Shown in pieces: positions 55,709-64,000 of a stretch of DNA of 64,000 nt; the first letter of the stretch is position 1; every line of letters begins with the position of its first letter. A program made the position numbers and the translations under genes. The notes under the pieces were generated by a model. That model made no database searches. It was given only the letters and a program-made list of their open reading frames with translations, and was not told where the DNA came from. Location of the stretch: positions 82,334,564 through 82,398,563 of the forward strand of contig CM077166.1 in assembly GCA_039583875.1 (NCBI GenBank), written 5' to 3'. This stretch comes from Platanthera guangdongensis. Its lineage: Eukaryota; Streptophyta; Magnoliopsida; Asparagales; Orchidaceae.

Positions 55709-57019
55709 TGTCACAACCCGCATTTTCTCATTAACAAATAAATCAGAGCACAAGATAACTACGAGCTGTGATGCCACGTCAAGCAGGGGATAACTGCTGA
55801 CGCTCAGGCGACCCTCTAATCCTTCAAATCATAAGTTAAAATGAATAAAAAACTGATTTTTTTTAATTAATTGGTCGTATCCCTCGGCTCAGTGGATCAG
55901 ATAGTCCACGGTTTGAAAACTATTTTTATACGTAGCGGAAAAATACTTCATTTAAGCTAACATCCTAAAAGAGCGCATAAATGCCCTAAGAGGACAACTT
56001 ACACTATGCAAGACCCTAGATTTCAATTTATAATATTTATAAAGAAAACAATCTTTTTACGCATTTGGAAAATAATGATTGAGCTTTTATAAAAATATGC
56101 TGATCATGCAATACATATAGTAGTTCTCTTTTATAGGTTTTAAAGTAACTAGCAACCTAGCATAAAACATTCTCAGAGAGCAAGTGAAACTACCACAAAG
56201 CAGGTAAACTAGCAGCTAAGCAAAGACTTAGTATCACAAAGGAAAATCACCAACGAGCGTCAACAACCTGACACGAACTCGCTGGCGAGCATGTATGTCT
56301 GTACTGCTACAAAACTAAAGAACTACCTCAACAAGTGAGGAAAACACTGCCACAACGCAGTCCACAAGGAAACTCCTGAAATTAGTCGTACAGCCGGCTA
56401 CAGACCTGGACCTGAGGCATTCAAAAGAAGAACACCTCAGCAAGAAATAATAAAACAGGAGGCAAAGAAACATCAGATAATAATCGAATGAAAAGAGCAG
56501 AAAGAAAAAGGGTTACCAACCCTGCAAGAGAAATGCTGAAAATCTCAGCTAAAGAATCCAAAAATGGACAAAATGTAAGTAAAACAGTCAGTAAAGTGAG
56601 AGAAATGCAACAAGTACTAAAACGTACCAAACTCCGCTCAAGCCTGCAGAGATAAAAAGGAAACCAATATGCATCAAATGAACAGTATGAAAGGAACTAA
56701 CAGTCCTAAACTTGTAAATCGTTAACACTGACATAAATCCCAAACCTGTGTCGGAGACTAAGAACAGTCACAACCGAACAACCAGGTCCAGGTGTCTCAA
56801 GAGTACTAAAGGGGCCGCCACAGGTTCCACACACATAGAGTTCCAACCTCTTACAGGAACCCAAAATGTCCAAAGGAGGGAATGGTGGTGTCCACGGCTC
56901 GAACTCCCCCGGTACCATACTCCTTCAGAAACCCAGCTACCACATGCTAAGGATCCACGATTCGGCGCCAAAACTAGCTGACAACACCACTTAAAAACTA
57001 CCATGTTCTACAACCAAAA

Positions 57020-57099
57020 CCCGCCGAATTATTTCCCCCTACCCGCCGAATTATTTCCCCCTACCCGCCGAATTATTTCCCCCTACCCGCCAAATTATT
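57020..57099. repeat. 22-bp tandem repeat in the G LTR
   Basis: Three and a half copies of a CCCGCCGAATTATTTCCCCC-type unit, nearly identical. Confidence 0.93.
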
Positions 57100-57676
57100 T
57101 AAAATAAATTCCGATCACTTCCTAGTTTAGGCCGATCACAAGCCCTAACCTAGGAATATTTCTAATCTCATCTATATTACTTCGGTATTTTACGACAAGG
57201 AGAATGAATAAGGCGAAATACAATCCCATGGAGGCGCGCAAGAGGGGAGAAATCCACTTGCCTCAAATCGATCTTGAAAGCGTCCACCCAAAATACTCCA
57301 CCACGTAGATCCGTCCAAAGGAAGCACGGGGAGACGGGATCTACGAAAAAACAACGGACAACCGGGGTTAGGGCCGGAAAATCTAAGGCGAAACGGTCAC
57401 CGAAACGGGAAAATCTTACCGCGATCTCGAAGCTCTCGCCGAGAGCTTTCCAACGCCGCGATCGGATCGAAATTCTGTCCACCGGAGCGGCGGTGGAGGC
57501 CGTCGGAAGTTCCGCGAACGAGGGTTCCGCACTCGCCTAAAATGTCGCACCGAAGGCCGCGGGTTCGGGGAAAGAAGAAGAAGACCTTCTCTCTCATATA
57601 TATATAAATATATATACTTAATATAATATTAAAAAAAAATATAAACACTTAGAAAAAAAGAAAAGGGGCTGCTGAT

Positions 57677-57860
57677 CGGTGAGAATGATTCTCACCGAAC
57701 CAAAAGAATTCGGTGAGAATCATTCTCGCCGAATTTCCGATTCGGCGAGAATCATTCTCGCCGAATTTCCGATTCGGCGAGAATCATTCTCGCCGAATTT
57801 CCGATTCGGCGAGAATTCTCACCGAATTCCCGAATTCGGTGAGAATCGTTCTCACCGAAT
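57677..57860. repeat. Palindrome array in the G LTR (GGCGAGAATCATTCTCGCC)
   Basis: Palindromic units GGTGAGAATGATTCTCACC, GGCGAGAATCATTCTCGCC and GGTGAGAATCGTTCTCACC, joined by GAATTTCCGATTC in a 32-bp period. In element direction the array lies just upstream of the TA-rich tract (57594-57625), which could serve as a TATA box. Confidence 0.93.
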
Positions 57861-58558
57861 CCCTCACACACCACTTTCTATCTTTTTATATCTTTATATA
57901 TATAAATATATATGTAAATAATATTTATAATTATTAACAATGATATAACCTTATATCATTATGGAGGACCAAACGCACGCCGAATCGAACGAAATTCGCA
58001 CCGTAGGCGAATAACGACGCTACGAACCCAACGACGAAGTCGAAATCGAATTCTGATGCACCGTTTTCGAGATACTAACAATTTCTAAAGTTAACGGCGT
58101 ACGCGAAAACATACAGACTTCAATCGCGCGCCGAGGCTCCAAAAATGCTTGGAACGCGACGAAACTTGACGAGCAAGACTAAAATTAGCCGATCTAATTT
58201 CCTAATGCAAAATCTTCCACTCCCGACGCAAATCCCAAAATTTGGCCGGTCGAAACCTAACAAACGCAAACGCGCTACGACAAAGTCGGTAACAAAATCC
58301 GACGAACAAAACTCGGGCAAATTTCTCCTGAAGCCAAAACACAAGCATTCCCCAAGAGGCTCCACCAAGTCATCAAACAGACTCCGGCTCGCTAGGGAAT
58401 CTTGCTACCAGGCATCACCAAGCCACGCAGGGAACCTAAAGAGCTAAAAGCACGCTCTAACAACGTCACATGACCAACACGCGCTAACATAACGCTCTGA
58501 CGTCATAATACGTCAAATAAGAAATTAAATAAATCACTGGAAAATCGGGGGCGTTACA

Positions 58559-58574
58559 GTCACTCCCCCTAAAA
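58559..58574 (-). other. Polypurine tract of element G
   Basis: The minus strand reads TTTTAGGGGGAGTGAC before the LTR, preceded by TTTCGGGACGAAACTTTC. Confidence 0.88.
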
Positions 58575-58669
58575 GAAAGTTTCGTCCCGAAACTTTACGC
58601 ACAAAACACTTCTACCAAAGAAGGAAAAGAAAAAATAACCAAGGGTTATCGAATGCTTACCGAGCACAG

Positions 58670-60865
58670 CTAGGAGAACAAATGAGGATGCGCCTCCCTC
58701 ATAGCTGACTCCAACTCCCAAGTCGCGCTCTCCACGTCTTGGTTTCTCCACAGAATCTTTACCATCAGTATTGTCTTTCTCCGCAATACTCGATCTTGCA
58801 CATCCAAAACACGAATAGGAACTTCCATGTAGGAAAGGTTAGGCTCCAACTGGGGCACTGCATCCAGAACTTGTCTGTCACTTAGCACGCACCTCCGCAA
58901 TTGGCTCACGTGAAAAACATTGTGCACGCCAGGAAAATTTTCGGGCAAATTCAACTTGTAGGCAGACACACCAATCCGCTCCACAATTTCGAATGGTCTC
59001 ACATACCTTGGGTCCAACTTATGGTTCTTACCGAACCTCTTCACTCCAACCATCGGGGAAACCTTAAGAAATACCCTGTCCCCCACAGAAAATTCCAAAA
59101 CGGACCTACGCCGATTGGCGTTCTTCTCGTATCGCTCTTGAGCTATCCGAAGCTTCTCTCGAATAAGCTTTACAGAGACTTCCATTTCTTCTAAGGCATC
59201 TGGACCTAACATCGGCCTCTCACCAACCTCTGCCCAAAATAGAGGAGTTCTACATCGTCTTCCATATAGCGCTTCGAAAGGAGCCATTTGCAGACTCTCT
59301 TGATAACTGTTATTGTATGCGAACTCCATCAACCTCAAGCGTTCATCCCACGCTCCTCCGTGGTCTAATATATAATAACGGATCATATCTTCCACAATCT
59401 GATTAACACGCTTCGTTTGACCATTGGTCTGTGGATGATATGCGGTAGAATATCTTAAGTCAGTTCCCAATCCTTCTTGAAGGCTCTTCCAGAAACGAGA
59501 CGTAAACCTGGAGTCTCGATCTGATACTATACTTACGGGTACTCCATGTAACCTGATAACTTCATTCAAATATAGTTCCGCTATCTTTTTCATCGAGTAA
59601 CCAATCTGAAAGGGTACGAAGTGCGCACACTTTGTTAATCTATCAACAATCACCCAAACAGAGTCATGCCCTCGGGGAGATCTCGGCAAACCAGTAATGA
59701 AATCCATTGAGATACTCTCCCACTTCCAAGTTGGAATCTCTAAAGGCGCTAACTTTCCACCAGGCCTTCCATGATCAGCCTTAACTCTTTTGCACGTAAA
59801 ACATTCTGACACAAACCTTGCAATGTCACCCTTCATCCCAATCCACCAGGCAATCTGTTTCAAGTCCTTATACATTTTTGTAGACCCTGGATGGTAGGCC
59901 ACACTTGAACCGTGTGCCTCACTGCACAACTTAACTCGAATATCTCGAAAATTGGGGACGCAAAATCTACCGCGGTACTTTAGAGTACCCGCGTCATCGA
60001 TCGAAAAGTCAGGCAGCTCCCCCTTCTCAGTTCTATTATGAAGGTGCAGTAGATCATGATCGTCCTTTTGATGAAGCCTCGTAAGAGAAATCCATGAAGG
60101 CTCAGACACTTCCAAACTGCTTGGCGAGTCACATCTACCAACTGAAATATCCATTAAAAGGAACTCTTCTACTAACAACTCAGTGGAGAGATTGAAAATT
60201 TTCCCTGTCTTCCTGCTTAAGGCGTCGGCTACCACGTTAGCCTTACCCGGATGGTATAGGATCTCCACTTCATAATCAGCCACATACTCTAACCATCTGT
60301 GCTGGCGCAAGTTCAACTCCTTTTTAGTGAAGACGTACTTCAAACTCTTATGATCTGTATAAATCTTGCATTGCGCGTCATACAACAAGTGTCTCCATAA
60401 TTTCAATGCATAAATAACTGCTGCGAATTCCAAGTCATGCATAGGGTAGTTCCTTTCATGAATCTTAAGCTGTCTTGACCCATACTCAATCACTTTTCCT
60501 TCTTGCATCAGCACACAACCAAGACCCACGTGGGATGTGTCCACGTAAACGGCATAGTCTAATCCTTCCGTAGGCAATGTCAATATCGGAGCAGTGCACA
60601 GTCTATTCTTTAGCTCTTGGAACGCTTCTTCGCACTTATCGCTCCACACAAATGCTGCATTTTTCTGCGTCAATTTGGTCAATGGCGCAGATAACGTAGA
60701 GAAACCCTCTACAAATCTTCTATAGTAGCCAGCCAACCCTAGGAAGCTTCTTATTTCTTTGGGTGTGGCAGGCCTCGTCCATTCCATAACTGCGGCTATC
60801 TTTTCTGGGTCGACAGAGATTCCGTCCTTGTTAACCACATGACCCAGGAAAGAAACCTGAGGCAA
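58670..60865 (-). pseudogene. pol: Element G RT C-terminus, RNase H, integrase and chromodomain
   Basis: A 731-codon open frame. It starts in the RT thumb/connection ([29 protein letters not shown]). RNase H spans about 105-220, with [11 protein letters not shown] (D109), [29 protein letters not shown] and VVADALSRK. The integrase zinc region ([24 protein letters not shown]) is at about 320-370. Catalytic Asp residues are in SMDFITGLP and IVSDRDSRF (D449). At the third catalytic position, 35 residues on, [10 protein letters not shown] has Lys485 (codon at 59411-59413) instead of Glu. The C-terminus ([26 protein letters not shown]) is an intact chromodomain. The RT N-terminal part is in another frame. 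Confidence 0.93.
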
Positions 60866-62069
60866 ACCAGAACTCGCATTTACTTAGCTTGGCGAACAAC
60901 CTATGGTCCCTCAAGGCAGATAAAACTAGACGCAAATGTTGGTCATGCTCCTCAACATTGCGTGAATACACCAACACATCGTCTATAAATACGACTACAA
61001 ACTTGTCCAGAAAGTCCTTGAAAACCCTATTCATCATGTCCATGAAAGCAGAAGGTACGTTGGTCAAACCAAACGACATCACCAAAAATTCAAAATGTCC
61101 ATGTCTGGAACGGAAGGCAGTCCGCGGGATATCTGATTCACGGATCCTTAACTGGTGGTAGCCCGAACGAAGGTCAATCTTAGAGAACACGGCACTGCCT
61201 CGCAGTTGATCAAACAAATCATCTATCCTCGGCAACGGATACCTATTCTTGATCGTTACCTTATTTAGCTCTCTATAATCGATGCACAACCTCATCGATC
61301 CATCCTTTTTCTTGACGAACAAAACGGGAGCACCCCAAGGCGAAGAACTCGGCCTTATAAATCCGTTCTCAAGCAACTCGTCTAACTGGATACGCAACTC
61401 CTCTAGTTCGCGTGGGGCCATTCGGTAAGGCGCCTTGGCAATAGGACGCGTACCCGGCTCCAAATCTATAACAAACTCCACGTCTCGATCAGGCGGGAGA
61501 CCAGGAAGGTTAGCTGGAAAGACATCAGAAAAATCATGAACCATCGGGATCTCCTCCAAACGCGGCAAACTAACCTTGGTTTCTAAAACCGAAACCAAAC
61601 AAGCAAAACATCCGGAACCTACAAGCTTCCGAGCACATACCGCCGATAAAGTCGGAGAATCCTGGCGCGGATAACCGTAAACACTCCCGGGCTGACCGTT
61701 GTCCATCCTGAAGTCCAAGCGTTTACCCTTGCATTGGATCACAGCATCATATTTGGACAACCAGTCCATGCCTAGGATCACATCGAAGTCTTCCAGATCC
61801 AACAGCTTCAAATCAGCAATCACGAGAAAATCGCCTAGTAAAATCGGACAACTCTGAATACCCTGATCCGAAACTACAGATTCGCCTGAAGGAAACTTGA
61901 CACAGAACGCATCACCAACACGATCGAGATTCAAACGGTAATGCTTTACGAAGGCCCTAGCCACAAATGAGTGGGTAGCGCCGGAATCGAATAGAACACA
62001 CGCCCAGCGGTTCTTTACCTTAAATCGTCCTATAAAATTGCACACGCGACTAAGGAAGCGAACGCTCAA
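60831..62069 (-). pseudogene. pol: Element G protease and reverse transcriptase (ends in a frameshift)
   Basis: 412 codons. The protease active site is [11 protein letters not shown] (D28), second motif [12 protein letters not shown] runs from about residue 190: [48 protein letters not shown], and [13 protein letters not shown] with catalytic Asp363-364. The frame is lost after KCEFW: one extra T in a TTT run near 60872 separates it from VSFLGHV in the next frame. Without it the polypeptide would be continuous with the 731-codon frame. The start at 62069 is the first ATG after gag's stop, and gag and pol are in different frames. Confidence 0.92.
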
Positions 62070-62109
62070 AACTATAACTATGAGCTAAACATTAAAACTA
62101 GGGGAGAAT

Positions 62110-63339
62110 CTAACCTGATATCACTTGCGTGGACGCCTGAGCTTCCTCCATAGAGACCACGTTCAACTTTCCTTTTCCCTTGTCCACTCGCTGCGGTGCC
62201 GGCAAAGCCTGAAGAGGAACTGGCTGCAGAGTAAGCTGAGCTTGCGGGCACTGATACTTGAGATGACCCTCTTGACCGCACAAGAAACAACTTCTCGTCT
62301 TCTTCCAGCAATGGGCAGCATCGTGCCCCAGCTTCTTGCATACAGAACAAAACAAGTCTTTCTTTGGGATACCTTGGATCGCATGAATCTGCTCTTTCTT
62401 CTGAGCTCATAATCTTTGATAGCATCTTTCCAATGGATGGCCCGGTTGGCCACAGAAACTGCATACCTCTTTGTTTCTCTTCCTCGGAGCAGCGTCAGGG
62501 ACCTGAGTACTCTTACCCTCATCAGACTTTCTTTTATCTTTTCTCAGTTGTTGACCTCGATTCTTGGCGTTATCAATTGCCTCTACCTTTAAGGCAGCTT
62601 CCACCATACCAGCATAACTTGAGGTCGCATAGGCACTTGCTAATTGCTGGACGTCACTCCTTAGCCCAGCCAAAAATCGCTTGCTTCTACTTTCATCGGA
62701 ACTCACCAAGTCTGGGTCAAATCGGCTTAGCTTACTAAACTCGATTTCGTACTCACTAACCGTGAGCTGCCTCTGCTTTAAGTGCAGGAAATCATTCATC
62801 AGACGGTCCCTCTCGACCGATGGCAGAAATTTGCTCAGAAGTAGCTCCTTAAAGGACTCCCAAGAACACCCGTCCTTCAGGCCTTCTTTCTCCCTCAGCC
62901 ACCAGCCCTTTGCCAACCCTTTGAGCTGATATGCGGCTAACATCACTTTCTGATCATCAGTGATCCCGGAGTATGAGAACATCTCCTCGATTGATATCAT
63001 CCAATCGTCTAAGACCATGTAATCTGCCTTGCCATCATACGTCGGAGGCCTAAGTCGCTGAAACTGAGAAATAAAGGTCATCTCTGGTGGCACCACGACC
63101 AGAGGCACCAGAGGAGCGGGGGGAACAGGGACAGCTTGACCCACAACAGGGTCCTGAACTCTCGGAATCTGCCCTGCCACAACTGCTAACAAGGACTGGA
63201 CCTGAGACTGTAAATCCACTACTTGCTTTGACAAGGCTTCATTGCTTTGTCGCAGACCTTCTATCATTGCGCTGCTCTGCGTACCTGAAGATTCTCCCTC
63301 CGATTGGGGAGTCAACCTTGTCGAAGGATGCCTCGACAT
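62110..63339 (-). pseudogene. gag: Element G gag with three CCHC zinc knuckles, one internal stop
   Basis: Capsid and nucleocapsid precursor. I prefer MSRHPSTRLTPQSEGE at 63339 as start, although an in-frame ATG lies at 63360. The capsid core contains ISQFQRLRPPTYDGKADYMV, YQLKGLAKGWWLREKEG and LNDFLHLKQ-like motifs (about 95-200). A first knuckle CSFCGQPGHPLERC is followed after CYQRL by TGA at 62407-62409. The frame then continues with knuckles CSVCKKLGHDAAHC and CFLCGQEGHLKYQC to TAG at 62110. The stop fits CGA to TGA. Confidence 0.9.
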
Positions 63340-63360
63340 TCTAATGGAACAACAAAACAC

Positions 63361-64000
63361 TAATCAGACACCTAGCCCACCCACTAGAACCAAACAACAT
63401 AGTGCAAACAATACATACTTAAGTACTTGCTCCTGCTGCTAACTTGCTCTGGGATTTTCAATAATGATGATATGCTTATCCTACGATGATTCACTATCAT
63501 CACACTAACTCTTGTGCCTAGATCGGGAATGCATGAATTTATATTTTTTTTGACTCAAAAATTATGTGTGTACACATGTCATCCTGCAAATCTTTAGCTT
63601 GGTACGTTGTGCTTATGGAATGTTATGTTATGCATGATTGTGCTATGCATTCTAAAAAGGCCCTAATGCATGTTATGAGCGGCGTACACATGAAAATATT
63701 ATGCATCTCATACTACATAACATTTCCATGCAACGAAAAAGAAAACGTGCTAGCCGCATTCATGTGGTGAGGTTATGCATCCCATACTACATAACCCTCA
63801 CATGTTGCCTCCTATGGTGGATCCATATACAAACATATAGTATGCATCCCATACTACATAATATGCCTCGCATACTTCATGTCATGCTATGAGTGTAGTG
63901 TTCGTGCTTCAGCCAAGACGTGCTGATGACATATCGGTGTGTGTATGATATGACTCTAAACACCTAATACTAACAAGGACAGGTTGCCCGACAATTTGTC
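63361..64000 (-). other. Element G leader (5' UTR)
   Basis: No gene seen. ATGCATCCCATACTACATAA recurs at 63701-63720, 63775-63794 and 63842-63861 (spacing 74 and 67 bp). The PBS is expected further right, beyond the window. Confidence 0.6.

Larger units (their letters stand above)
55709..58558 (-). repeat. Element G 3' LTR
   Basis: 2,850 bp, bounded on the left by the break in A's LTR and on the right by the PPT. It holds a 22-bp CCCGCCGAATTATTTCCCCC repeat (57020-57099), a TA-rich tract (57594-57625) and a palindrome array (57677-57860). No gene. Confidence 0.9.
5500..64000 (-). mobile_element. Element A: Athila-like Ty3/gypsy element, gag-protease only, host of B, F and G (runs off window)
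   Basis: The element lies on the minus strand. Its left (3') LTR is 5500-6267, 48197-48631 and 50739-51073 (about 1.54 kb without insertions), starting TGATG and ending CATCA on the plus strand. The interior is 51074-55480. The right (5') LTR starts at 55481 and is interrupted after 228 bp by element G. The two LTR starts (5500-5727 and 55481-55708) show about ten substitutions, roughly 4%, so this is an old insertion. The PBS matches tRNA-Asp, and the gag carries the YNNTYNPNARNHPNF motif typical of Athila-type elements. RT, RNase H and integrase are absent, so this is a non-autonomous derivative. Left target duplication AATAT (5495-5499) is a guess, since its partner is outside. Confidence 0.8.
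55709..64000 (-). mobile_element. Element G: Tekay/Del-type chromovirus, 3' LTR to leader (5' LTR beyond window)
   Basis: Minus-strand element. The 3' LTR is 55709-58558 (TGTCACAACCC...GGCGTTACA on the plus strand), then PPT, integrase/RNase H/RT, protease, gag and leader. Neither the PBS nor the 5' LTR appears before 64000. Coding is close to intact: one in-frame stop in gag, one frameshift in RT, and a changed integrase catalytic residue. Inserted into the right LTR of A. Confidence 0.92.

Overview
The window is plant nuclear DNA made almost entirely of LTR retrotransposons inserted into one another. I found no cellular protein gene and no tRNA or rRNA gene. An angiosperm, probably with a large genome, is indicated by chromodomain Ty3/gypsy (Tekay/Del-type), Athila-like and Tat-type Ty3/gypsy elements, SIRE-type Ty1/copia LTRs, and primer-binding sites (PBS) matching plant initiator-Met and Asp tRNAs. 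The species cannot be told from the sequence.

Layout, using letters for elements. Positions 1-888 are element H, a reverse-oriented LTR piece of the same family as B. Positions 889 to about 4090 are I, old LTR-like DNA distantly resembling the LTR of D, with a TA microsatellite, a poly-C tract and a 180-bp foldback. About 4090-5131 is J, a decayed SIRE-type copia LTR. Positions 5132-5499 are K, a copia LTR end, PBS and start of gag. From 5500 to beyond the window end is A, an Athila-like element on the minus strand. Its left LTR is split by B (6268-48191, target duplication GGATT) and by the solo copia LTR F (48632-50733, GACCG). Its right LTR is split by G (55709 to beyond 64000).

B is a Tekay-type chromovirus on the plus strand. 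Its 5' LTR (6268-16152) contains C (8360-15650, TGGAG), a Tat-type element without gag-pol. Its 3' LTR (20971-48191) contains D (22271-46911, TGTCG), which has 5.1-kb LTRs and only 1 kb of non-coding interior. D's right LTR contains E (30235-43634, CAGAC), a Tat-type element with gag-pol on the minus strand and two ORFs on the opposite strand. The stack A > B > D > E is therefore four deep. Nearly every junction can be placed to the base by TG...CA ends and 5-bp target-site duplications.

How the parts work together: B, E and G encode the usual gag, protease, reverse transcriptase (RT), RNase H and integrase, all now damaged. Premature stops in A, B and G are mostly C-to-T or G-to-A changes, whereas E is broken by small indels and is very young (LTRs differ by about four substitutions). 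A keeps only gag-protease. C and D have no coding capacity and could only have moved with help in trans. C shares LTR ends, PBS, polypurine tract (PPT), a stem-loop and a tandem-repeat family with E, so an E-like element is the likely helper. Several LTRs (B/H, F, G, J) carry arrays of short palindromes, in F and possibly G just upstream of a TATA box. E carries two antisense ORFs, each with its own TATA box. These are the most interesting signals in the window.
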